Position numbers and translations under genes: made by a program. From Membranipora membranacea (Eukaryota; Bryozoa; Gymnolaemata; Cheilostomatida; Membraniporidae), in NCBI GenBank assembly GCA_914767715.1, contig OU612065.1, positions 20,958,001 to 21,018,000 on the forward strand: DNA of 60,000 bases. The letters are read 5' to 3'. Below are positions 49,430-60,000 of the stretch, piece by piece (positions within the stretch are counted from its first letter, which is position 1; the number at the start of each line of letters is the position of its first letter). The notes beneath the pieces are model-generated. The model saw nothing but the letters and a program-made list of their open reading frames with translations. It made no database searches and was not told the DNA's origin.

Positions 49430-49763
49430 CGCTTCTTGATTCGCGTTTGGTGTCCCAGAGAAAGTATAATCTGAAAAATATTAAAATATCATAGAATGAG
49501 ATCAAATTTTCAGACTTCATTAACAAAGTTGCACCATGATGAATATTAGCATGCAGCTTTTCTGCTATTCAACTATAATCATAAGCTAGGATCACGTCTC
49601 GGATCTAGCTAGGGATGTAGCACTGGTATCTGGAGTTATAGACATGTAGCCTACATGTTGCAAATGTCCGTTATCAAAGTGGTTGAACATGGATGTTGGC
49701 AAAGTCTACATATACTTGTAACTTAATTAACCCCTAATGTTTACTGGATGGAGCGCACAATTT
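46482..49763. repeat. Direct repeat pair flanking ZIP exon 1
   Basis: 46482-46617 and 49623-49763 are nearly identical (one 5-base insertion and few substitutions) and in the same orientation, about 3.1 kb apart. The left copy lies in the ZIP intron and the right copy about 190 bp upstream of the ZIP start codon. Nothing in either copy encodes a protein. Confidence 0.85.
46827..47782 (+). CDS. Candidate small two-exon gene nested in the ZIP intron
   Basis: Exon 46827-47018 opens with an ATG in good context (GCCATGG), runs 64 codons to a GTCAGT donor, and would join in phase 0 to 47705-47782 after a CATTGACAG acceptor. That second exon gives 25 codons and TAA. The 89-residue product is hydrophilic and probably disordered. 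An acidic centre (GGEMDIEIKSLTEDHVYEKY) is followed by a Lys/Asn/Gln-rich tail (GDEAKVKNDNKMRDKPQ), with no signal peptide or membrane segment. AATAAA overlaps the stop codon (47781-47786). I do not recognise the family. It lies antisense inside the intron of the zinc transporter. It could instead be the first exon of another transcript, or a chance pairing of exon-like pieces. The long clean first exon, matching phases and immediate AATAAA make a real gene plausible. Confidence 0.45.
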
Positions 49764-50842
49764 TTCCTTTTTTCTGCTTGATACCAAGAGATAAAAATGA
49801 TTAAATTGACTTGAGACCAAGAGCAAGCCTTACTTTGTTGTCTTTCTGGTGAAAGCGATAGTGACCTGCTAGCGTAACGTCAACCTTTCACTGCTCTCCT
49901 CTCAACTGAGCCCAGCTCAAAGATGATGTATGTTTTTACTCTCACTTCCTATCTGTAAACAAAGAATTAAAGGGTCTCTTGTACATGTCAGATAGAGAAT
50001 TAAGCAGCAAGGAAATCGCTGAGTATATAAATTGATGCATAAATTTTGACAAGGCACAATAAGTTGAAAACTATTTATGAAGATCCCATGTGAACTGGTC
50101 ATATCATGGTAAGTATTTCTATGCTATCTAACGTAAGACCCACTGAACTGATAGACACTAATGGAATAAAGATATGACTCTTTCCCAGTTCACTCCATAT
50201 CCATGACCAAAAAATTAGTAGCCAATATTTCCAAGCCTATTAATATACTCTTCTACAGTCAGTGGTATATTTTACATTTATTTATTATCTAGCATTATTG
50301 CAGTCAACTGTACATACATACAACACTCCCAAAGGCAAATAAAACATGAATGAGTGCAGCTAGTTTGTGCCACTTCTTTCTTTTGGAGTTTTTAAAAATA
50401 TCTATTCTATCTATGGCTTACTTCTAGAGATGCATCCTTATCATTAGCTGAAAATCAAACTGTTAACCAACCTGTTTTATTGAATCCAAAACTGTTGGTA
50501 TCCACTCTTCAGCTGATTATATCTCTCTGGTTTTGTTACTGTACTGCACTTTTAAATTATTTACATTTATTCACATGACCTATAGCTCTGTAGATTAGCG
50601 AATGAAAGTTAATGCGAAGCAATTTAGAATATTGTGTCTATTTCTAACCATGTGGTAGTCATGTGATCAAATATAGTTTTCATTTTACCTCCATGTCTGT
50701 CAATATATATTTCAGTTTAGCGAAGAAACTTTTTAACTGGAGCCAATGAAAAGATTATTTGTGTGGCATCCAACAGCTGTTAGGAACACAAATTTCCTCA
50801 GTTTTGGTTAGTGGCACTAACATTTTTAAATACCAGATGATC
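49430..50842. other. Intergenic region between divergent ZIP and C6orf89-like copy A
   Basis: AT-rich and without recognisable coding sequence. It must hold the promoter and leader of the minus-strand ZIP gene and of the plus-strand C6orf89-like gene. It includes the right-hand copy of the 141-bp direct repeat (49623-49763). Confidence 0.5.
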
Positions 50843-53331
50843 ATGAAGGACCACAAAGAAATTGAGTCAGATATTGCTGATACAATTACATTAGGCAGGT
50901 CATGGGGAATGTCTGAGGATGAGATAAAGCAATGTTTACTACAGTATGCTGCCAATGAAGAAGATGAGAGTAGTGGAGGAGGAAAGGGGAAGAAGAGAAG
51001 TTCGGTTGCTAAGAAGACCTCGGCCACTACCAAAGAGGAACCTGATAGCTCTGCTTTGAAATGGGCTTGGTTAATTGTGAAAGTGATGGTGCTTGTGCCT
51101 GTATTCATAGTCGTATTACTAGGGTGTGTGTACAACATTATTGCCATTGCTGCAGCAATATCACCCGAGTTTGAAATGTACATGGGCCAGGTTTCATCTC
51201 CGTACATCTACCCTGCAATGAGACAAGCTCGTAGACTCCTCAAACCGCTAACAGATTCGCTTGGATTTTCTCTTGCAGGTACATATAATCATTTAACCAG
51301 TTTAGTCTGTACCGCTGTTGTGTCCGCGTAGGACTAAACTTGCCTTTCTACCGCACTTATATTATTCCAATTTTGCTAACATTGATAGGCTCATCATGCT
51401 CATACAAGTAGATCCTCGCACCTTGCTCCTATCACATACATATTATCTATTATCCCAGGCACTTGCCTTCTGCAGTTTTTGCAATTCCAGTAGTCGAGTG
51501 CCCCAGTGATCGAGGCCTAGGTATGTGTCCGACTACATCTTCCAATTCACGCTTCTGTTACAGCTTTCCTGAGCATGGAAGATTTCTTTAGATGGCTTTT
51601 CCAATATATAGCTCTCAATCTTTTCTAAATGTTAACAATATATTCTAAATAATCTATGAATGGTTTTCTATTACAGGATATTACAATGCTGATTGTATGG
51701 TTGAGAATCCATATTACTTGGATCCGATTGATGATTGTTTCTTGTGTGAAAATGTGCAAGAGATCAGGGATTTGACTGGACATTCAGTGAAGAGACAGAA
51801 GAAATTTGTGGAGGCTAGCGATCCTTTTGTAATCCGGGTGAGTCTTTATATTTTGGTGACCTGTGATTTTTTTATGCCTCACATTTCTGCCAACTTGTCA
51901 TCCTCTGATTAGCAATTCGACTGAGTAAATCTGAAAATATATACGGCAGGGGTAAGAGTTTAATCAAATCGCCGCTTTGTTTTTCCAAGGAGTTCAGACC
52001 TCAGTAACTCAAAACTTGTCACGACTAACCTTGGATTTGTAACTCACTGAATCCTTGGCTAGTTCACTCATATAACAAATAGACTTATATATTGTAGAAC
52101 TACATGAAAAACAGAGTCGATATAGCAGCGCTTCAAAAGATGTATTTTGCAGAGGAAGGAAGATTTGAAATTGGAGGATTCAAGGAGTTTCTAACCAACC
52201 TAGATGGTGTGCGGAATATATCAGATTTCTTCTATAAATACAACTATGAAGATATTTTAAAAGCAAGGAAAGGCAGCGGCTACATGACATGGGCGACCAA
52301 TAGTGTGCCTACATCTCAAGCTATCAGGAAACTGTTTCCCCGTCCTGACTTCATCCCCCCTGAAGGCGAGGTTTCTTTGTCAAAGCAGATCATCATCGAA
52401 GGCCCAATTGCAGCCTTGCATGAGTTTGTAAGTGTTTTGTTACAAAGCAAAAGCTCTGAGTGCCGATATCAATAATGAGTAAGATTTGTGTACCAGCATA
52501 TTGATAATGACATATGAATTATTTAGGATGGTGTGCTTAGTGCCACGTTGCATATTGTTTTGCGCTTGGTAACGTACCAAAGTAATTAGAGCCCATTACC
52601 ACCACACTGTATGGTGTTCATATGCTCTTTGAATGCAATTTAATGCATCACAGACAATAAATCTTATATATGCTTTATTTATATCTATTTATAACAAAAG
52701 CATGATTTATTGTCTGTGATAGGCTAAATTGCATTGCATGGCATTAATATGGAACCATGATAAACAGATAGATTATAAGTATTTATACTTTTACGGGAAT
52801 CATAGTCTGAATCGACAAGCAAGCCACATTTTTCGATTGTAGCATGCTCGATCTCATCCAAACTTATCAGGTTTTTATTGTTTTCAAATTGTAGTCAGTT
52901 GCCGGATTTGCGAAGGTTTGGTATGTACAAGCACAAGGTACAAGAAGGGTACGTCTGATGGCTCATCCTGATTGTATGGAGGCATGCTCTGATCTTGAAC
53001 TGGTTATGAATTCAGGAGATTTAGGTACGCCACAATTTATGTAAATTACATAGAGATATACAGATAGAACCCATATTTGTAGAGGTTGTACTCAGGCTCA
53101 AGGCAGACTCTAGATTATGATTTACAACAAATCAAGTATTTTTCTTTTATCATTGACATTGTTGCTTGCACTCTCAATTCATCTCATTTATGCTAAGTGT
53201 CTGATATTGTTGTAGTGTTTTTCCAAGACCAGTTTTGGAGGCTTCAGACAGAGCCTGTCATGTCTGATGATCCAAACGCTCCAGCAGAGAAGTCAGTGGC
53301 CATAGCGTTCCATGGCAGCTTCACAAGCTAA
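50843..53331 (+). CDS. C6orf89: C6orf89 (BRAP)-like single-pass membrane protein, copy A
   Basis: Exons 50843-51278, 51677-51837, 52098-52427, 52895-53024, 53216-53331 give 390 residues with consistent phases. An ATG two codons earlier (50837) is possible; I chose 50843 because copy B begins at the same place. Residues 17-33 (LGRSWGMSEDEIKQCLL) match the N-terminal GMSE segment of human C6orf89. A Lys-rich linker is followed by one membrane helix (about 75-100). The lumenal part has a three-cysteine motif (DC near 152, DDCFLC), a conserved SQAIRKLFPRPDF segment, and a C-terminal beta-rich stretch with VMNSGDLVFFQDQFWRL and VAIAFHGSF, equivalent to the PGDIGYVDTTHWKVYVI region of the human protein. 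That fold looks cupin-like; this is inferred. Human C6orf89 is a type II Golgi membrane protein linked to histone deacetylase activation and epithelial repair; its biochemistry is unsettled. AATAAA follows at 53624-53629. Confidence 0.8.
52632..52735. repeat. Imperfect inverted repeat in an intron of copy A
   Basis: Arms of about 32 nt at 52632-52663 and 52704-52735 pair through CACAGACAATAAATC / GATTTATTGTCTGTG and ATGCAATTTA / TAAATTGCAT, with a few mismatches between. The loop is about 40 nt and AT-rich. The equivalent intron of copy B lacks it, so it is probably a small insertion. Confidence 0.65.
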
Positions 53332-55392
53332 ACAGCAGCCTAACAACCCCTATGGATATCTAAAGAGTACCATCAATATTGAAATTTGACTTGTTGTATG
53401 CAGCACCTTGATTTTATTCACATCACAAACCCCAGATGAATTTTACCACGTTGACAAGAATGAAATATTTAATATCATTGATTTACAGCGGCGAAAATTT
53501 CCTATGTCATAATAGGTTTCCTATAACATAACAATATTATGTTTCAGCAATAATATCTCAAAGGATTTTGTAATTTATCAGAAGATTCATGAGGCAGTGT
53601 GTGATGAAACTGTGTTTGCCATAAATAAAAAGTACCAAGCATAAGCAATGTCTCCATGGTGGTCAATCTTATTTCAGATATACTCATGCAATTACAGATT
53701 CGTCGATTGTGAATGCTGAAGTGAACACCAAATTCATTCATATATTACAAAATATTCATTGGATCATTGAATGTTGATATGGATTCATGAATAAGTGGTA
53801 AAATACACACTGTTCGTGAAGAAACTTCATATGTATAACTTCATGTCAGCTATTGGATCTAGTTAAAAATCTGGCAGCTTTTACGTGACGCCCCAGTAAC
53901 AACCTTCAAAGACTCAGGCAAGCCCCTTGACAAAAGTTTACCGCGAGTCGACAGTAGTATTATTGTACATGTGGACCAAAAAGTGGGCGGTGCATTTGTT
54001 TATGTCATCCAGACAAAGTGGCTTGTTCCAGATAACTTAGCATCTCGCATAAACGTAAACTCGATCAAACTTGGTCTAAGTGCAATCTCATCTATGATGA
54101 GAACATTACTATGTAACGGCAAGAAATCCTTGTCTTGTCTGTAATAAAGCCCAATCATACAACTGAATCCATATAGCACTCACACTCAATGCAGTGATCT
54201 GTAGCAATTCCTTCAATCCAACCATTAAATTTTGCAATTGAACACCAAACTGATCACCAACAACATAGCAGGCAAGTTTTCTCTCCAACCGCAGTTGGGT
54301 TTTTTTAATTTGTTATGCTTACAAAGTTGTCATAAGCTATAGACGGCGATTAGATAATATTATTATATCTATGATAGCTTGGAGTTGTCCTGTTATTATC
54401 GATGGGCCAATAACTCTAACAATTCCAGGTATTTTGGTTATGGAACTTTAATAAAATAAATGTATGCAAGATAAAGGACTGATTTACCACAATTGCTTCT
54501 GAGTGACGGTGTTTTTTAAACCTTTTCATGTGCTAAGTTGTGAAAAAGAAAGTAATCGGCTTCGTAAATTGACCGGACAGTTCTGACAAAAACCTTTTTA
54601 CAGCTGATACTGGTATTTTCTAAAAGTTTTTTTGCACTTTTTGAATTATGTCTGTGGTTTTTTAAAGTTTTCAATAAATTACTCGGCAAAATTCTAGTAT
54701 TGTCCGAGTGTGTGAAATTAAATGCTTTCCATCTTGTTTTGATATCAGCTGTATAGGCAAAATTGCTGATTTGAGTCGTAACTTGACTAGTATGACCTTG
54801 GAAGAAGGGTCTGTGTCATGTGTTACTCTAAACTGATTAACAAAATGCTGAGATTCAATATTAGTGTCTAGTGACACTAGTCAATGTATGCTTAAGTAGT
54901 CTTGTAAGCGCTGAAGAAAATGTAAAACTGTGTTTCAGAAATGTTTACCTATAGTAGTTGTTTAAAGTACTGGTATGACCAATCTGTTTTTTGGTAGACT
55001 CTTGGCTTTGCCGAATAAATGCAAGTAATCTGTATATGCAAAGGAGATTTTTTAAGCTGCAAGAACATCATTAAATGCTAGGTTGACAGAGAATGGCCTA
55101 AGATTGACCCCTGAGGTAGTCCCTATGGGATTGGTTCGGGAATCAACAAATTTTATTGCTTTGGTGTAAATAAAGGAGATATGATTAAAATAATGTGATG
55201 GATGGGCTAGGGAAGTGGTTATTTTGAAGGGTATGTAGTATTAAAACATAATTAATACTATCAAATGATATCTACAAATCCAGAGATCTACAGATAGCGT
55301 GCCATGTGACAGGGCATTGGTTTACTAGTTCTAATTTCCAGTCTTTATGCTACAAGAAAAGCGTTCAGTTGGATTGAAAAACAAAAGGAATC
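53332..55392. other. Region between the two C6orf89-like copies
   Basis: 3' untranslated region of copy A and upstream DNA of copy B. AATAAA occurs at 53624-53629 and again near 54455. The minus-strand ORFs here (53544-53741, 54671-54877) have no recognisable domain. No promoter motif stands out. Confidence 0.5.
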
Positions 55393-58041
55393 ATGAAGAC
55401 CCATAAAGAAATAGAGTCTGAAATTGCCGAGACAATCACGCTGGGCAGGTTATGGGGAATGTCCGAGGATGAGATAAAACAATGTTTACTAGAGTTTGCT
55501 ACCATTGAAGAAGATGGGAGTCGAGTAAAGGGGAAGAAGATGAACTCTGTTCCTAAGAAGACCACAGCCACTGCTGAAGAAGAACGTGATAGCCTCGCCC
55601 TCTCTGCTTTGAAATGGGTTTGGTTCATCGTGAAGGTGATGGTGCTTGTGCCTGTATGTATAGTCATAGTACTTGGGTGTGTGTACAACTTCACTAAGTT
55701 CGCTTCGGAAAAATCACCAGCTTTTGATAATCTCTTGGGAAGGGTGACATTAGCGAGTTTCTTCCCCATACAGAGACAAGTTCGCAGAATCCTTAAACCA
55801 ACAGCAGAGACACTCGGACTTTCTTTTGAAGGTACATCTATCAAGTGACCAGTTTTGTTTGGACCATTTTATGTGTCCGTGTAGGACTATAATTTCCATG
55901 TTGCTAACGTTTATCAGCTCGGCACTGTCATAAACATTGATCCTTGCAATCTGTTCTTAATTATAAATGCATAAATCAACCACCCCATCAAGGTGTGTAT
56001 CAAATTGCATTCTTCCTAAACCCATAGGTCACGGGCTACAGTTTTCTTGAGCAACGCAGCTATCTTTAGATGGTTGTTCTCCACACCAGAGAGTGTGGAA
56101 CACCCTCCTTATCCACACATGTTGATATTGCTCAAGCTTCTCTAACCTTTTCATTGTTAATCATATTTTCTCAAAGATTTATGTATGGTTGTCTGTTGCA
56201 GGATATTATTGTGCTGATTGTATAGTTGAAAATCCATTCTACTTGGAACCAATTGATGACTGTTCAGCATGTGAAAATGTGAAAGAGATCAAGGATCTGA
56301 CAGGGCAAGAATTAAAGATCCAGAAAAAATATGTGGAGGCTATCGATCCTTTTGTACTAAGGGTGAGTTGCCATTTATTGTGATGTCACTAACATAATGG
56401 CATATCATTTTTCATGCCTCGCATTTTTGCAATCTTGTAATCTTCTTATTAGCGGTTCATGGTTCAGGACATGAGTATGAATATGGGCGGCAATGAATAT
56501 TGCCCGAAAACAAATACTGAAGGCGTGATTAGGATTTTTATCAAATCACTGGTATGTGATTTAGGGGTTTCAGACATTGGGTTCTTAGCACGCTTCATTT
56601 TGTGTCTTCACCGTCTGCGGGCTGTAAATAAAAACTTGGATTTTGAACTAAGTGCCACCTTAACTCTTTCACTCATCTAACAAACTCATTTATTAATTTG
56701 TTCATTAATCTTTAGTCTTTAATGTTTAATCTAAGTTGTTATTATTATTATTATATAAGTTGTGAAAAACTTGCTGACCGTACACACACACATTTACATA
56801 TAGAAAATCACTTACATCAAAATATCAAATGAACCAATATGTTGTAGAACTACATGAAAAAGAAGGTCGATCTTGCAGCATTGCAAAAGATGTATTTTAC
56901 AGAGGAAGGAAGATTTGAAATGGGAGGATTCAAGGAGTTTCACACAAACCTAGATCGAGTGCAGAATATATCAGATTTCTTCTATAAATACAACTATGAA
57001 GATGTGTTGAAAGCAAGGAAAGGCAGCGGCTACATGACATGGTCAACCAATAGTGTGCCTACATCTCAAGCTATCAGGAAACTGTTTCCCCGTCCTGACT
57101 TCATCCCACCACAGGGCGAGGTTTCTCTGTTAAAGCGAATCGTGGTTGAAGGACCGATCGCAGCCCTGCATCAGTTTGTAAGTTCTCCTGAATTATATAG
57201 GATTGTGTGTTCAGTGCCACACTTCAAGTTGTTCACAAGAAATGTTAGCTTACTGATGGATATGATGATAATATCAGATTTATATCAGATGTTCTTTGAT
57301 TGCAGTGACACTGACAATGACACTTTGCCTTCCTAGCCATCTAGCCTTACATACACAATTATTTCTTGCCATATATTGGTAACTTTGATATGGAATCATA
57401 GTCAGAATTGACAGCCTGTCAACCTTATATTTCAACTACAGCTTGCTTGGTTGGAACCAAACCATTTTTCAGTCTCCTCTTTGCAAGCAGTTCTGATTAA
57501 TGGACGATCTGATCAACAACAATACAAAATTAAGCCGTGCATCCCGACCAACATCACAAATCCAACAAGTAGCTGAATGATAGACTGTTTCAAAATTGTA
57601 GCCACTTGGGGGATTGATGAAGACGTGGTATTTACAGGCATCTGGTACAAGAAGGATACGCCTGGTAGCTCACCCCGATTGTGTGGAGGCCTGCTCTGAT
57701 CTTGAACTGGTTCTGAATTCAGGAGATTTAGGTACGCCACAATTTATAAGTGTCATATGAACATTTAAAATGTTAACACATCTGTATAGTTGCAGTGGTG
57801 GTACTCAGCCTCAGGCTTTATGAATTACACATCAAATCTTATTCTATAATGTGCAAGCTGTAATTGTTTCTTGCACCCACAGTTTAATTCTTCTCATTCA
57901 CACCAAACGTCTGATTTTATTGCAGTGTTTTTCCAAGATCAGTTTTGGAGGCTTCAGACTGAGCCTGTCATGGCTGATGATCCCAGTGCTCCAGCAGAGA
58001 AGGCAGTGGCCATAGCGTTTCATGGCAGCTTTGTAGGCTAA
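55393..58041 (+). CDS. C6orf89: C6orf89 (BRAP)-like single-pass membrane protein, copy B
   Basis: Exons 55393-55831, 56202-56362, 56848-57177, 57602-57731, 57926-58041 give 391 residues. Exons 2 to 5 are exactly the same length as in copy A and exon 1 differs by one codon, so this is a tandem duplicate of the neighbour. In exon 3 roughly four residues in five are identical; MYF.EEGRFE, NISDFFYKYNYED and SGYMTW are kept. The membrane helix (about 76-101), the three-cysteine motif (DDCSACENV) and the C-terminal FFQDQFWRLQTEPVM and VAIAFHGSF are intact. Intron starts are conserved as well: the bases after exon 4 match for about 18 nt. The Lys-rich linker and the residues after the helix have diverged most. 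AATAAA lies at 58182-58187, about 140 nt after the stop. Both copies look functional; different expression is possible but not visible here. Confidence 0.8.
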
Positions 58042-58181
58042 TCAGCACCCTTAACGAATCCTATGCATAGCAAACAAGTTCCTATGATTTGACATAGCAA
58101 AAAAATATCATAATTTTTGTGATTTGACTTGATTTGACTTACTGCATTGCATTACTGTTCTTAACATAAAAAAAAAACAAG

Positions 58182-58187
58182 AATAAA
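58182..58187 (+). terminator. Poly(A) signal of C6orf89-like copy B
   Basis: AATAAA about 140 nt after the stop codon at 58041, the first such signal downstream. Confidence 0.5.
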
Positions 58188-58220
58188 TGAAGTATCATCA
58201 TACATTCAGTGTTGAGCAAA

Positions 58221-58319
58221 GTTCTCTCTGGTGGCGGAGTGATATTGCAAAAGTAGGCCATCGAGGCAGTGTCTTGAAACACAGCTCAATAATTATCACT
58301 CCGCCACCAGAAAGGGAAC
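58221..58319. repeat. Inverted repeat, MITE- or hairpin-like
   Basis: Arms 58221-58244 and about 58295-58319 pair through CTGGTGGCGGAGTGATA / TATCACTCCGCCACCAG, with imperfect pairing at the outer ends (GTTCTCT versus AAAGGGAAC). The loop is about 50 nt and no coding sequence is present. Confidence 0.75.
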
Positions 58320-60000
58320 AAACTTGTTTTAGATAATAAGATTGAGCTATTTCCATTATTATAGACATTGTGATAGTATACTGACTGATGCCTGATTACC
58401 GAAAATAAAGAACACAACTGTCACAAACTCCAAGCGGTCGAATTCTTTTTAGATTTGTAGATCAGAGATGGTGATAAGTTAATTTAGACATTATTATCCA
58501 ATATCCAGGTAAGTAGGGTGTTGTCCTACTGACAACAATGGGAAAATAACTCCAAGTTTTAGCAGAAAGAACAATGACAATGAGCAGTACCAGCTGTTTG
58601 AAAGTGGTATGGTCGGGTTCTTTGGTGGAAGGGAAGATTGGTGATGATGATGGTCAAATGAAAGGCAACCTGACTGACATACACTAGGATAATCAATCTG
58701 CCTTAGGATCGAGAGGAAACAGATGGCAAGTGGTGTCAGCGTTGGCTGATGTCATTGATCTGTGTGACTATAATAAAGACTTGGCAGTGCCAAATATGAA
58801 TAAAATGATATTATTGTAGATAAATGCGGTGTGAAAGTGTTATTTTAGAAAACTTGACTTGCTTGAACATTTTTTATTGATGATTTAATAGTTAAATATT
58901 TGAAGCACATAAAGCTTGCTTAAAATAGCAAAATTTAGACACAACCTGTCATCTTGTTTGAAATTACACTGTGTTTAAAAAAACTGACATTTACAAACTC
59001 GCATTCCTTCGATTTAATATATTTAAAGGTCAGAAAAGGAAAAATTGGGGAAAAATTAGTATTGCTCTTCATTCACACTAAAGGATGAAAGTTGTCTTTA
59101 AATTCAAAGCCTCAATGACTTTATGAATTAATTTCAAAAGATCACAATAAAGTTCAAGCTCTTTATTTAAAGAACTCTTGGCCAGGTCACGGCATGTCTC
59201 ATTTTGATGGGCAGGCGATGCAACAAACTGTTTTTATTTTAAAGTTCAGGGTGTTGAAAAAGTGGTAGGGCCGTAGCACCGAGGCCCGATAAATTATGAT
59301 TACAACCCTGAACTGTAACATGAGGCTACTTGCCAAGCCGTTCGTTAGATGCTCAACTTTGCTCATATACAACTTGCTTCAGTTTTCCAATTTATATATT
59401 CACAAATTAGAATAGTCAAGATTCTTTTGGTGCAGAATGATTACAAAATTATTGAGATTGAATTTAAAGTTCCCTAGAGCCATTAAAACATAATTAGATA
59501 AGGCTGGGGATGTAGACACAGGCTACAGTATTCTTACGGAAAGGTTGTCACTGTCATAATAATTGGGTATGAATGTAGTAGGTCTAAGCCTTGTGGGGAA
59601 GTCAAATCCATTCTTTTTAGTTTTTCTCCATCTTTTGAGTTGTCTTTGTTCAACAGGGAGCCAGGGAGTATTTTCAGCAACAAGATAACCTCCTTTTAAA
59701 TTTTCTCTCTTCTACTACACATTACGTTTAATTTTGTTTTAATTCCAAATCATACAAACATTAAAGACCATCAGTATGGAAATGAAATTATTAAAAATTT
59801 GATATGATTATCACTGTGTATATGCTATAATTATATTTTTTTCATTAATACTGTGATTATGTTAAGTATATGGATGCTTTCATTTAGGCCTAAAGAGTTA
59901 CATATCCATGAGATGTATACAAGTGGTAGTCAGGTTTGGATTCTTTGGTTTGGTGCATCATTATTTTAACTAATGACTGCAAAACATGATCCATGTAAAA

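Larger units (their letters stand above)
58042..60000. other. Region downstream of C6orf89-like copy B
   Basis: 3' untranslated region, then AT-rich DNA without recognisable genes. It contains an inverted repeat at 58221-58319 and, from about 59640 to the edge, a diverged collinear copy of the ATP8B/ZIP intergenic sequence 44745-45070. Confidence 0.55.

Noticed and set aside
50755-51207. 150-codon minus-strand ORF opposite copy A, with a similar one opposite copy B at 55365-55844
   Set aside because: These are antisense shadows of the homologous first exons; similarity between them follows from the sense-strand duplication.

Overview
The window is nuclear DNA from an animal, most likely an AT-rich invertebrate bilaterian. 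Every recognisable gene is split into many short exons (15 to 690 nt) with GT/AG borders and long AT-rich introns. The encoded families (MYSM1, NCKAP5, ATP8B, SLC39A1/3, C6orf89) are animal families. I cannot name the phylum from the sequence. No prokaryotic, viral or organellar gene is visible.

Layout, left to right. (1) 1304-14661, minus strand: MYSM1-like histone H2A deubiquitinase with SANT, SWIRM and MPN/JAMM domains. One internal exon, the one that should carry the last zinc ligand, could not be found. (2) 17979-23664, plus strand: NCKAP5-family coiled-coil protein, head-to-head with MYSM1 and about 3.3 kb away. (3) 27198-44545, plus strand: ATP8B-class P4-ATPase (phospholipid flippase), 24 exons, complete, with three consecutive in-frame microexons and a possible alternative first exon. 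(4) 45200-49429, minus strand: SLC39A1/3-type ZIP zinc transporter in two coding exons, tail-to-tail with ATP8B. Its 3.1-kb intron holds, on the opposite strand, a candidate two-exon gene for an 89-residue protein of unknown family. (5) 50843-53331 and 55393-58041, plus strand: two intact tandem paralogues of a C6orf89/BRAP-like single-pass membrane protein with the same five-exon structure.

I assembled the exon chains by hand. Reading phases are mutually consistent across every junction used, giving predicted lengths of 863 (one exon missing), 800, 1252, 373, 89, 390 and 391 residues.

The genes are not an operon and share no obvious pathway. The region is a gene neighbourhood of housekeeping type: chromatin regulation, a cytoskeletal or adaptor protein, lipid flipping, zinc uptake and Golgi-membrane proteins. 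Non-coding features include a perfect 43-bp inverted repeat with an 8-nt loop, a 359-bp MITE with TA target sites, a 36-bp palindrome, direct repeats flanking the first ZIP exon, and a diverged copy of the ATP8B/ZIP intergenic DNA at the right edge. That copy suggests a second ZIP gene just beyond the window.
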